DNA from: Theristus sp. LFF4_11 | Taxonomy: Eukaryota > Nematoda > Chromadorea > Monhysterida > Xyalidae | Assembly (NCBI GenBank): GCA_030248135.1 | Contig: JASANC010002908.1 | Location: 29,777-93,776 of the forward strand | Direction: 5' to 3' | DNA: 64,000 bases | In this document: one piece after another, positions 1 to 12,700 of the stretch | Layout: every line of letters begins with the position of its first letter | How positions within the stretch are numbered: the stretch's first letter is position 1 | The notes under the pieces: model-generated | What the model was told of the DNA's origin: nothing | Seen by the model: only the letters and a program-made list of their open reading frames with translations | Database searches by the model: none | Program-made: the position numbers and the translations under genes

Positions 1-89
1 TGTGTGGGGGCGGAGTTCATCAGCAGACCGGGCACGCATCGCCCACAAATGTTTCGCCGACGATTGTCAAGTTTCTGTCTGCTTTGCAG

Positions 90-3000
90 GACGCGCATTC
101 ACTGTGGCTGCACAACCAAACACGATTAACGAACGAGCTTTGCATGCGCCACACAAAGCACGACACGATCGCCTACGTTCGTCGCACAGTGGACAGCTAT
201 GGCGGCTGGCCATTGCTCGCGTCCATGCAGCACTCGACTGACCTCCATCAAACGGAGTCATTCGCTGTGAATGCAAGCGAGCCGAGGCAATCGGGCGACC
301 CGCTCGAAGTGAGTGCTCGCCTGTATGCGGCCACCGGCGTCGCAACACTCGTTGAGCTCTCGATTGGATATGAACACAAGGAGAACAGGTTTCGCTCGAC
401 TGTTGCACATTTATAAAAATTGATTTTCATTGGCAATTTGATTGACAGTTTCGCTCCGTTTCAAAAAATACACACGACATTGAATTGAACTTGCGGAGCG
501 AACTGAGCATGCGAACTGGTGACTTGTATGCATCCTTACATCTGCACTCATGAGTCATGAGTGCGTTTTTTACGAATAGCCACGTTTGTTTGCAGGTTCG
601 TTGGTGCTATTTTTCCGAAACAGACACAACTTCTCTTGGACGAACACGTTGATCTGATCAAGAATGTTGCGCTGCGTTACTTCCACGGTTCATCAATCGA
701 TGTTGAAGAGTGCTTAACTAAACGTAAGAGTATGTTTTACGTTTTCCAGTATGGTTTCAAACGAACAGCGTTACATTGAGACCTGAGAACTTCAAACAGG
801 CAGTTTTTCAAATGTTTACGACTTACGCTGTTGATGTGCAACGTTTTCGTGAACAGTCCGACGCTAAAAGAGCAATTTGATTTTTTTGAAGCCAGCTTGA
901 TTTTGCAGACCAACGCACGTTGCAATTGGTAGCAGACATGCACGCATTGGACGCTGTCATTGGGGGCGGCGAACAGGCGAATCGCATTCAGAGACGACCA
1001 TGGCTGGAGTACGTCATGTTGTTGTTGTTGTTCAAGTTGCAGTATTTAGTTAAAACATAGCTGCGCGGGCACTAAATACTGCAACGTGAATGCGCCCTTA
1101 TGGTTTCAAACGTGTCAGCAAGTGGTTCATTGCTTTTCACAGAGCTGTTTCTCTGTGGCTTTGTGGTTTTGCGCGACAGGAAAGGTTTTCAAATGGCCGA
1201 CGCCCGTTGTTTTGTTGCCGTTCCCTTTTGCACAAATTGGTTTGCGTGCACGTAAAAGTGATCAGACACGTTTTTTTCCGCAGTTCAACGAACATCTACA
1301 AAGACAGTGAACGCTTCACACTGTCTGAGCTTGACCAGCGGTGGCCCAACTTACGGCTTTCTCACTATGTGGAAGTTCTGTTATCAGAAACGTTCAAAAA
1401 CGTCGATCAATCAATACCAACACCAACGGTATGGGCGCGCGATGGAGACCTCCCATTATGTGCATTTCAAGCAAGTGAATATTCTCAAAATGAAAAAGGT
1501 CATTTATAAAAAAACAGCTCATTTTCAGGCTGTTCGATTGGATATTCGCTCATTCCAATATTTTGACCGATTAAACAGTGTTTTTGCATTCGACAGTTCT
1601 GATAATAACAGCGACAACAACGCGACAAACAACAAGTTTAGCCGATCATCGGTGCAAGACTTGATCATGTGGCAGTTTTGGTTAGAGAAATTCAAAATCA
1701 TAAAACGCGCCGACTGGCAAACGGAGTTGTCAGGTTGAATTTCTTTTCACTCGTTGAACATTTGTGCTGGTTCTCTGTACTTTTTCCGTACGATGGTCAC
1801 TATAATGTGCCAGTGTGTTTGTGTGCGAAATATTTCGGAAGTAAGTCAACGTTTTGAATGGCAAGCATCACACCAATCTTCAGCTTTTTGAAGAAGCTTT
1901 TTGAAGGGTCTGCGTTTTTTTTGAAGAAGAAGATTTCTCATGTGCATATTTGGTCAAAAAAGTAGTCAACAAAATATTATCGCCGCACAGGGTGGCCCCA
2001 AGTCATTAGTCAGCTCCAATTCGAGTTTTCCCCTGGCGCCAAACAAATTCTAGGGGTGGGGTTTTGTTGAAAAATGGCAAAAATACCTTGACTGGCAGGC
2101 AAGAAATTTTAGTCGCTTACTTAGAAAACATGAACTTAGACCTCCACTATTTTTGAGCCCAAACGAGAAAACATTGCCCCTGTGCGGAAGCAAAGTTCGA
2201 AAAAAACGGATTTTTGCATGAAAAACAGCTATTTTTTGCCTCACATCGGGTTTATTCATCGATAACTTAAAAAAGGTAATACAACTATTGCTGCTTTCAA
2301 TTTCCCTTCACACAATCGCGAAGATTTTCATTTTCACTCTTCAATTGCCCATGCTAAGCGCGCGAAAGAAGCGCGAATGTTCGCGAAACAATAGGGCTCG
2401 ATTGTGCATTGTTTGAAACTGGCGCGGCTCACATTTCGAGAAGGATTAGCAGTAATTTTTGACAGTTTTTTGCTTCCGCACAGGGGCAATGTTTTTCGTT
2501 TGGGCTGAAAATTGGTGGAGGTCTAAGTTTGTCTTTCAAAAGTAAGCGACAAAAATTTTTGCTCAAACGGTCCAACCGTTGGCGATTTAGGGCAATTCAA
2601 AGTTGTACCCACTACTTTTGGACCACTCTGTACAAGATGCACAAAAAGTCACGAAAAAACAAAAGACAGATTGCGTATGGCATCTCTGACATTGTGGACC
2701 ATTCTGTTGTAAATGCTCTAAATTTACACACCGTCTTCATCGCTTTTCTGTGCACGTACGCGTGTACCGCTATACAAGGTGCAAGTCATACCATTGTTTT
2801 TTACTTGTTACGTGTCAAGAAACACAGACCATTATTGTCCGCCACGTGTGTGTTTGTGTGTGTGCGTTTTACTTCTCCCCCGTGCGCGTGTGCAGTGCAC
2901 ACACGCATGCAATAAAAAATTCTGTCTGGCCAGATTGAAACAAGCCAGATTAAGCCGAGCCCGATTTAGCCGAGCCCGATTGAGCCGAGCCAGATTGAGC

Positions 3001-6000
3001 CGAGCCAGATTGAGACGAGCCCGATTGAGACTGGCCTGATTGAGACCGGAGCCAGATTGAGTCTGGCCAATTTGAGACCGACCGGTTTCCCGCGCATGTT
3101 TGAAACATCAGGCAAACATCATGTGCACGCTAAAACGGGTGGTCATTCAAAAACTAAACAAATCTCCTACGTCTCTTAGTTTTTTGTGGCCAGTTTTTGT
3201 GCCAGTTTTGGTCAGAAACGGTTAGTGATTGACAGGGGAAAAGTCAAAGTGAAGTTGTTCAATGATGACTTCTGAGCTACACTCCGTACAACCATATGCC
3301 CTTTTTAATTCATTTTTGTGGCATTCTTTTATTATTAAAAGCGGACTACTATTCTTTACAGTTAAACACAAGGCAACCACGTGCCCAAGTATGATTGTGG
3401 AAAATATGCTGCCGCCCAACATTCAAAATGCGCTCTATTTTCCGATGTGGATGCGTGAACAGAATCAATCACTGGCTGACATGCGGGACATCACGTTCAA
3501 CATTCAATTGTCCTTTCGTGCAATGATAAGACGTCAGTAAAAACTTTCATTTTTTCATGAAACACAAAACTTTTCGAAAATGCTTGCATTTCTCACACAG
3601 TGTTGGAAATTTTTGACTTAAACCTTGAACAAAACTGGAAAACGATATGATATCCGCAGAAAAAAATTCACATGTACAAAATCAATAACAATGTAATTGA
3701 CTTAAAAAACATGATTTACGCGGGAACCAACTTGTCAAACAGTAACTAACTAGAAAGCGTGTACCTCGTTTTAGAGCTCGAATGGTTGACACCTACAACG
3801 CGACGCAAGGTACTGCAAAAGATAGACGCGATTCGCTTTGAGTTCGGTGGTCCAATGTGGGTACTGAATGAGACTGAGGTGGACCGCGTCTTTGGTCACG
3901 ACCGCCTACAGATCACGAATGAGACGCCGATGATTGAGGCCTCAGAACAGTTTCAAGTGTTGCTTCTTCAAGATGCTTACCAACTGTTGAACACAACACC
4001 CACCGAAGACAGCTTCTTTCGGTTAGCCACTGTTGAAAATAAGGCCCGTTTCCGTTAAGTCGAGACACAAATGGAAAAGACGATGAATAGGAGAAACGGG
4101 ACGTGACGTGACATGACGTGACGTGACGTGACGTGACGTGACGTGACGTGACGTGACAAGACATGACGTGACGTGACGTGACGTGACGTGACATGACGTG
4201 ACGTGACGTGACGTGACGTGACGTGACAGATGGGAATGGGACTTTTCTTTCTTTCTACAGTGTATTTCATTTCGTTTCCTGTTATGTTTATTTAAGCTGT
4301 CACTTTTCGCAGAATACAGAGCCTGCGAAACTTTGGTAATTTTTATCGCGGTCCACAAAAAATAGATTTCTCTGGTTGAAAGTCTCGGCCGCTGCCAGCA
4401 ACGCCGCTTACGCGCCTGACTTCAATCAGATCGTGTTGCCAGCCGCGAATGCTGTTACCGGGTACTACCATCCTGACTATCCGGAAGCGATGAAATACGC
4501 CAGCTGGGGTGCTCTCGTTGGACATGAGGTTTACTGTGCTTCTTGTTTTTTGCTTCTTTTTTGTCCACTTGGGGACTCAGTGGATGGTCTGAAGAACAAC
4601 ACCACATAAAGACGTTTGGGTTAGAGACATTTTTCACAGTTCTTTCAATTCCAAGACATTTGTTGTTGTTCCTTGCGTCATGTTATCCCATTGGTGTTCG
4701 CTTCCGCGGTCTTCACGATTGGCTTCCCTCCGAAAGAGTGGTCGATCCGGTGAGGTCAAATAAGGTTACAGGGGAGTTGAGCACAAACAAGCCTCAGCTA
4801 GAACGGCTATATTACCAACTTTCTTGACGATAAAACACAATTCAAGACGTTTAAATTCGAAGTGGAGCGAAACAGGAACGCGGTGAATGATCAACGACCG
4901 TCGGAGGTGTCGCACCATAATTTAGAGTCAACCAGGTTGCATGCATGTGGGTGATTTTTAACGACCACCTTCAGACTGGAAGGTCCGCACGGCGGACGCG
5001 GGTGCCTGCTCAGCCAATCCACGAACTCATTTCTCGCCAGTGCGTCCCTTGTTCTACAAACGTAATGTGCTTTTCGCAGATTGGACACGCGCTCAGTCCA
5101 AAGGCGATGGAAATTGTCGCAACACACGAAGGCCAGAACAAGCATTTAGTTTTCCATATGGGCGTCGGCCAGATTAGCAGCAACTCGTAAAATTTAGCAA
5201 AACTTCCACATCAATAATCGTGCATTGTTGATAACGCATCCACCTTGCCACCTCCGTGGCTCAGTTGAAAGTCTCTCTCTTTGAACGAAAAGGCCAGGGT
5301 TCGTGTATTATCTTTCTTATTAAACGTGACCCAATATGCGTTTGCACGCACAGATAGAGAAAATGTTTCATGGCTGCGCGGCAATTTGAAATCAGCAAAA
5401 CTTAACGTATTCTGATGGCAGATTTGTGCAAGAAAATAAGAAAAAACCAATCAGAATTTTTCTTACTAAACAAATTCATTTTTTTCTTATTCGAAGTACG
5501 TTCGGGCGCGAAACAGCTTTTCACCTGTGCGGCTTTTCCACACATCATTCAACATTACTCCGCCTCCTTCGCAAGAAAAGATAATACTAGTACAGTAACA
5601 CTTTGAACTTCAGCTTTGCATAAATCGTCCGTCACAAATGCACGCACTGACAACATTGTCTGTGCCAGTTTTTGCTGTTTTGATCTTCCCTTTTCAATTC
5701 GCTGAAATGTTTGGCCAAACTCGAGAACGAGTCGTTCGTTGTAGTTGTTTTGAGACACCCTGTAGTTGATCTCATGGCCCACACAACGACGGTCGTGTGT
5801 GAAACGCACTTGGAAAACTAATTCGCGTGTTTTGGTGTCGAAAGGCGCCCGTTATTGAACGAGCACGAGCAACGAATGTACGACATGAAATACAACTGCG
5901 TCCAGCAGCACCATGCCCGAATTTGCTATTCGAATTTGGAGCCGGGGCTCTGTATCACGCAGCCGAACCAGACAATCAATGAGGACGTTGCGGACTTATC

Positions 6001-7184
6001 AGGTAAACACGAACGCACGTGCACCCACACATGCACACGCCAAAGAACATTCGTATGCACACGCACGCACGCGCACACGCACACGCACACACGCATACGC
6101 ACAGGCACACACGCGCATACGCACACGCACACACGCACACGCACGTGCACACGCACACGCACACGCACACACGCATACGCACACGCACACACGCACACAC
6201 GCATACGCACACGCACACACGCACACGCACACACGCATACGCACAGGCACACACGCGCATACGCACACGCACACACGCATACGCACACGCACACACGCAT
6301 ACGCACACGCACACACGCATACGCACACGCACACACGCATACGCACACGCACACACGCGCATACGCACACGCACACGCACACGCACGTGCACACGCACAC
6401 GCACACGCACACACGCATACGCACACGCACACACGCATACGCACACGCACACACGGACACACGCACGTGCACACGCACACGCACACGCACACACGCATAC
6501 GCACACGCACACACGCATACGCACACGCACACGCGCATACGCACACGCACACACGCATACACACACGGACATGTGCATACGCCTCGTTTATTTCGATGTC
6601 CATCACTGACAGGCATGGCAGCGGCCTACCACGCGTTCAAGCGGCGTCCAATGTCGCCTCATCTGCCTAGTCCGCCCGGTTTAATGATGTCGCCCGAACA
6701 GTTGTTCTTTGTGCATTTTGCATCTGGAAGTTGTGAAGTCGCAATCCCACAATTGCAAGTTCGATGCGGCAGAAACGGATGACGTTTTCAATTTTTCGCA
6801 TTTTTTAGAAAACAATTTTCACTGACTGGTGGCTGTAGGGTTTTGTTTTTGAAGGTGTGATTGTTGCATAATTCGTATGAAAAAGGCCGTTATTAAGAAA
6901 GGGCAAAATTGCGTTTTTAATATAATACAAGCTATCTAGATACATATTTAAAAAATCTCATTGATTGATGCCAAATCACATGACGCCAAGCGCATTCGCA
7001 TTTGCAGTGGGGCCAGTTGAAAGGCCATCGAGCGCACAGTTTCGAGCGTGACCGCGTGGATGCGGTGCTGCAGAACTTTCCGCCGTTCGCCGAGGCGTTC
7101 CACTGCCCGTACGGATCGCCGATGGTGCCGACGACGCGGCCGTGTGCCGTTTGGAGACCGAAAAAATTCTTCTCTCGGCCGTGA
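90..7184 (+). CDS. M13 (neprilysin-like) metallopeptidase, 5' end off the window, probably inactive
   Basis: The start lies left of the window. Exons I can support: 90-388, 596-723, 909-1008, 1284-1428, 1529-1733, 3362-3532 and 3775-4053 (all in phase), then 4384-4528, about 4670-4755, 5845-6002, 6613-6758 and 7008-7184. M13 landmarks in order: a SYGGWPLL block, [53 protein letters not shown] (family ENxAD, third zinc ligand and Asp), [22 protein letters not shown] (substrate-binding His and Arg) and the ending [17 protein letters not shown]...CAVW. M13 enzymes are type II membrane or secreted zinc peptidases that cut small peptides. Two oddities: no frame-preserving splice joins 4053 to the 4384 exon, and after GHE the next exon reads [12 protein letters not shown] where THxFDxxG is expected, so the second zinc His is missing. 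This is a degenerate paralogue, a young pseudogene, or a region with assembly errors. Family call is firm; function is doubtful. Confidence 0.85.
1988..2631. mobile_element. Foldback MITE in an M13 intron
   Basis: The two halves are inverted copies. The left arm has GCCCCTGTGCGGAAGCAAAG near 2175 and the right arm its complement near 2470; a 'gacctccac' / 'gtggaggtc' stretch also pairs. The ends resemble each other (ACAGGGTGGCCCC at about 1988 and, reversed, ACAGAGTGGTCC at about 2620), a pattern seen in Tc1/mariner-type elements. No transposase is encoded, so I infer a non-autonomous element. Confidence 0.6.
2934..3068. repeat. 15-bp minisatellite
   Basis: Imperfect tandem copies of AGATTGAGCCGAGCC, about nine units, inside the M13 intron 1734-3361. 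The sequence drifts toward gagactggcc at its right end. Confidence 0.8.
4096..4228. repeat. (TGACG)n pentanucleotide array
   Basis: Nearly perfect TGACG/CGTGA pentamers, about 26 units with a few TGACA variants, in the M13 intron starting at 4054. Each unit contains the TGACG half-site bound by CREB/ATF bZIP factors; any regulatory use is speculation. Confidence 0.9.
6010..6577. repeat. ACACGC-type microsatellite, about 570 bp
   Basis: Alternating purine-pyrimidine hexamers (CACACG, CATACG, CACACA) fill almost the whole M13 intron 6003-6612. Repeated 20-60-bp higher-order blocks (for example ACACGCATACGCACACGCAC) show expansion by unequal exchange. Such DNA can adopt Z form. The long reading frames here are by-products. 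Confidence 0.92.
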
Positions 7185-8081
7185 TTTGTTCGCTTCCGTT
7201 TTTTTCAGCAAAACCTCTACACTACAATCAACCTCAAACCGTGTATCATAATTAGCCTCAAACCAAAATTCAAATGAAACTGCGAGTCTTTTATGTGACA
7301 GAACGTTTTTTGCAGTTTACGATTTCGGTTCCGCTTCCGGTGCAATCTGAGTTTTTTTTAAGTTTTTAATCTGAATCATTATTTACTAATCTTTTGCACC
7401 CATTTAGATTAGAAGCGCTGCTTTTTTGTGACCAAGAAAGCACAGGTTGCAACTGAGAATTTTTTTCAAAACTCTTTTGTGAACGTGTGCTCAATTATCA
7501 TTTCTCATATTGCCCGTAGAAATAAACGTTTGAAGACGTACGAAGAGACGTTCATGAATTACGCTCTAATTTTCGAACGTGCATGATTCTAACGTTTTAA
7601 TTCGATACAAAAAGCAACAAAAACTGAAGAATTCAGACACTTGAAAAACGAAACACCTACCGCTGTCAAATCTTTGGCACTGAACAATAAATACGTACAC
7701 AACACAATAAAAATTTACGAAAACGTTTAAACACAATGAAAATACAAAACGAAGTTCAAAAAATCTATGGACAAGAAAGATTAGCGGCACACTCAGTCAA
7801 TCTCTGACACAAAATCAATCATAAAAGGGATGCGGATAAAAAATCACAAAAAAACTCACAAACAAAAAATAGTCATTTGGCATTATCCTGAGAGGAAAAC
7901 TGTAATTACAGACACAATAAAAACATAACAAGCACCTGAGAACAAGAACCCTGAGAACATGCAAGAATACAATGTTTGGTCATTCAATTTGGTACGGAAA
8001 CTATGCTGATTCGATAATAAGTCGTTTTCACTGCAAACGACCGAGAAATCAATGACAGACAGCCTGGTTTCCTGTGGCCAT
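7185..8081. other. Convergent intergenic spacer
   Basis: AT-rich DNA between the stop codons of the M13 gene (+) and gene A (-). I see no coding signal or RNA gene. An AATAAA at about 7520 could serve the + strand gene, but it lies some 340 bp past the stop. Confidence 0.5.
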
Positions 8082-9694
8082 TCACTGTTTCGGACAGTCG
8101 ACCGGTTGGTGACAGTACCTGAGCGAGCCGTCAGACATTCGGCGCATGCCGTGTGGGCAGCGCTTCTCGCCGGCACTGTCGCGCACCGCGATGCACGGGC
8201 CCGCGATCGAGACCTCGGTCGACTCGCCTGTGGTGAGCGGGGTTATTTTCTGAATTTTTTGCTCTCACCTGCCAGCAACACATCGGCAAGTGTAATGAAA
8301 GTGGCGTTTTACGCCATTCGAAACAAAAGACAAGCAAACGACCGAAAGCCAGAAAACTGTCGTGTGTATTCCGTGACTTACGGCATCGTTTCGTCTGCTT
8401 CGGGCACTTTCGGATGTCCTTCTCTTTGCACTTCAAAAAGCGATACGTGCTACCACCGGGTGTCTCACACGATTTCCATTGTGTCCAACGGCCAAACGAA
8501 TCGAGTGGCGAGTCCTGTAACGAGTGTGGGACGGCTAAATGAATGCAGATCACGCAACGAAATAAGAAAGGCAATTTAATTATATACTGCAGTTCAACGA
8601 TCAATCATTACTATCTTCGGCCATCATCTTTTCTTTTGGTTCTCCGTCTTCATGCGTTTGCAGACGTTGAAAGGTAGTTAGTTTCGTGCTTGATGCGGCG
8701 ATTCAAAATTTCGACCCGATCGGATCTCGGAGACTGGGATCACTTCACCAATTTCGAATTAACGTGTCAAGCACGAAACCGATTTCCAATTCTATGCGCT
8801 CATTGAGTCGCAGAACCAAAAGAAAAGATAGTGTATGTGCTAAAATCGGCCTTGACGACGGAACATAAATCACGCAGCAGCTAGCTGGCAATTGCACGCG
8901 TTTATACTATACCACGCAAAAAACCAGCGCGGTTCAGTTTTGGCTTATTTCATTTTGATACTATCAGTTACAGTATCCTAAAGCAAGAGCCAAAAGCCCA
9001 TCTGACTGGATTCTCACAACCAGATTATACCTGAAGTCGCCGTTGTTTTGCGGCCTTGTCGCCAGTGTCAAAGTAGATCATATTGATTGTTGGATCCTCC
9101 TCGATGAACACTTCCGGTTGTGTGAACTGAGTCTCGCTATTCAACAGGCAGTTTGCGTCAGCGTCCTGAACAGAAGTTTTTTTGCAACTTTGAAGCTTTT
9201 ATTCTATCTTATAAATAAATTTTTAATTGATTAGGAACATGTTGTGTGTGTGTGAATTCCTTGAAACTACGCAAAGTAGCGTCAATCAGCTTGGTGCTGT
9301 GCTTCGAAGACTTGCGTTTCGCCGGACGTGTGAGTAAACAAACACACTGGCACAAGTGTCCGAGGCATAGTGTTCGACAACGCGAGACGTTCGTTTTCCA
9401 TCTGTGAAGTGCGCAAACATAACGTCCCCAAAATACCGACTCACATCCGGGTAGTACATGGCCGAGCGGCACTGGAATCCATGGCGTGCCTGCGAGTCAA
9501 GGCAGATCGCCTTGCACTGCTCGATCGAGCTCGCTGACTCGACCGCCTGCACGTGCCCCACCAGGATCTTGTTGAACACGACATTCCAGATCTTCTCCGT
9601 TTCGTACGCGAGTGTTTCTGGAGTATTTTCGGTGAACATTTCGAATTATCTGTCTGACTGAAAACTAACTGTTGTTTGGCGCACCACAACTACC

Positions 9695-9725
<31 letters not shown>

Positions 9726-12700
9726 CCACCACCACCACCACCACCACCACCACCACCACCACCACCACAGTGCTGGAATGTCGCAGAGTCCACAAACAAG
9801 CACACTGGCACACATTCAGTATTATAGTGGCGTGCTCAGTGGCGTTTGCTCGTGACCCCACAACATCAGACGAATAACAAAACTGAAGAGAGTGAACGGC
9901 CTTTTTAGAAATACACCCGGTCCACACAACACGTGGCGTCGCGTGTGGAATAGAAAAGCGTGTCGAGAGTGTGGACAGACAGCTTACAGAAGCTACGATG
10001 ACTCACCATCGAGACACAGCTGCTGATAAAAGTTGGTGCCGTATTGCTGCTGACCGTAGCGTGCAGCCAGATCCTCAGATTCACTGCTCAAATGACAGTG
10101 CCCATCAACAATTTCGAACGATTTGCATTTCTCGCCATTCAGATCCTACAATTCGTTTGCTCAGAATGCAACGTAATATTTTCGTTTCAAACTGGTGACT
10201 CAAATCTCTTAATGTGGCTGGGTGTCATGTGATTTTGACCGTGCACCTTTTTCACTGAGTGGTTTATTTTGCCATGTTGCAGTTGCACAGCACACAAACA
10301 CAGTGGCAGTATTACGCTCATACCTCGCACACATTGCGATTGGCTGCTTTTGAACTGATTTATTCAACCAGCCCGATACAACCAATCAGCATGCGATTCA
10401 AATGCCAGAATGGATAAGTTGCTCATGTTTCACAGTTTGACTGTGGGTGTCCGAAAGTGCCTGTTTTGATTGTTAATGTGCAACATTCGAATGAAATGCC
10501 ATATGAAACGAAGTGTGCGGTTGTGCGAGCTGCACTGTACCTGACTGTTGTCACACGCCTCTGCGCATTCGTGTTCGTTGTGCGTGTTTGCGATGGACAC
10601 TGAGGCAGCGCCCAGCGAATAGTCATACACTCGACAATAACGAGCCACCTGACCCTCGGGGCAAGCTGAAAGTTGCTCACAATGTTTCAAAACACCCTTC
10701 CGCCTTTGAGTGTCTAAAACTTCGAGCTCACTCGCTAAAACATTTTCGTTGCCGTTTCCGTTTCCGAAAGTTTTATCTAAAGTCTAAAATTAGTGTCTGA
10801 CATTTTCTAGAAAAAGGGTAACAGATCAGAAACGGAAATTCCTAAAAAGTGAAAACGGAAACAAAACGGAATTTTTAGCGTGCACAGGCGTTCCAGTTCC
10901 AGTTATATTCGGTTTCGCCACAATTGTTTTGCCCTGATCGTCAAGGAAGATTGTTGCAAACCATTTTTTCATCTGTTCTTTTCTTTACTGCTCGACGATG
11001 GCAAACATTGCACTGAGAATCGCGTTGAGACAAGACCCAATAAACTCCAATCTCACGGTACCTGGTGGTGCGGCGGGCGTTGTCGTCGTCGTCGTCGTCG
11101 TCGTCGTTGGCGTGGTTGTCGTTGTCGTTGTGGTGGTCGTGGTCGTGCTCGTGCTCGTGGTTGATGTGCTCGTCAGTTGGTCGCGGTTTAGCCTGGCATC
11201 AAGATAGAACATAAGTTGAAAAACATTACAGCAACAAATTCATTTGAATTCAATGAATTGAACAATTCAAATTCAAAGTACCCAATTACTGTAAGCAGTA
11301 AAAATGTGTGATTAACACGCAGTCAACCACCATTATTGCAAGTAAACTGGCTCTTTATTGCGCTCCCAACTCACTTGAAATAATCGCGTCCGTGCAGTGT
11401 CACCAATTTGTACGGTGCAACCAGTCCAGTGACCGCATAAATGTCGCAGATCTTCCATCGGTGATCGTAGGTCACCGCGCGGCACACCCACGGCGAGTTG
11501 TCGTCCTGGAATGGAATGCGTTCGTGTTGGTGGTTGTTGGTGCTCTGGCATTCACAGTCCTGCGTCAGACTTCGCCCGCTTCGCTTTGTTTGGGAGAAGT
11601 TGCATGTCAGTTTACATTGCAGTGCAACTGAGTGCAACGTGCAACGCCACTGTGTGCATGAAAGCGCTTCATAAAAGTAAAATTCATTCTTCACTGAATA
11701 ATTCTTTTGGTGTCGGAACTCAGCAGTTCTCCGTTGTCGTACTGTTACCTGATAATCAAGCACACAGGAGTCGAGACACTGTTCACAGGTGACCCCAGAC
11801 TGTCGGTCAAACATGACCGCATTCGACAGGCCAGTTTGCGGTTTCATGTCCCACAATGTGTCGTCTGCAAAATGTTTTTCCTGATCATTGATTCTGAATT
11901 GTTTACTGAGTTCACATTAAGGGGTCAATTGTAAAAACCATTAAGTATGAACAGCAAAATACAGAGTTCTCTGTCCAATTTTGTTTTCTCTCAAAATGAC
12001 CTCGTACCAAACGAGCACTGTCCTTCCGACTGGACCGGCGGCACAGTGACGGGCTTCGGGGGCTGCTGAGGCAACTGCGGGATCACCGGTGGTGTCAGCA
12101 CGAAGTTTGGCTGAATGCAACGGTCACTTTTTAATTGCGGATACTTTGCACCGGTTCGACGAAAAAGAACGCACTGGAAAAATCTGCTAAAAACGTATGT
12201 ACTTTCTGTTCGTACAGGACTGGTGGCGGCGGTGGTGGTGGTGCCTGGAATGAAGTGAACTTTTATTATTTTGCACTGTCTTTCATTGCTGCTTTTGACG
12301 ACAGCGATTGCGACTGTTCATTGTTGGTAAACACGGCAACATAATGTTATTTATCGAATCAACGCAAATTTCATAATTGCAAACATACCTGGGGCTGTAA
12401 CAGGCCGTAGGTGTTATGCGGAATTGGCACTGGAGCAGCCTTAAAAACAGGGGAAGACAGTGAAGTTTGCGATTCGTCGCAGAAACCAGGGTGTTGGTTT
12501 TCAAGGCAACATACAAGAGATTTTGCCACAAAAAAACTGTTTGCAGTCGAACTCTAAATCTTAGGGAGTCGTTGATTTTGATTCGTTGGTGATTACGGTG
12601 TGTGCATGATTTCTGTCCAAACCAATTTCCGCCACCACTGCACAGAAAGCATGCATACCGTAATCACACCAACCAAATCAGCAGATTCCCATAATTTAGA

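Noticed and set aside
5091..5190. Possible M13 exon reading [14 protein letters not shown]
   Set aside because: It has a good acceptor but no matching M13 segment, and the flanking exons already cover the alignment.
5855..6670. Several 200-290-codon His/Thr/Arg and Cys/Val/Arg frames on both strands
   Set aside because: They are produced by the ACACGC microsatellite, which has no stop codons in any frame.
12215..12243. Extra Pro-only micro-exon in gene A
   Set aside because: Its best donor breaks the reading frame; the gene closes without it.
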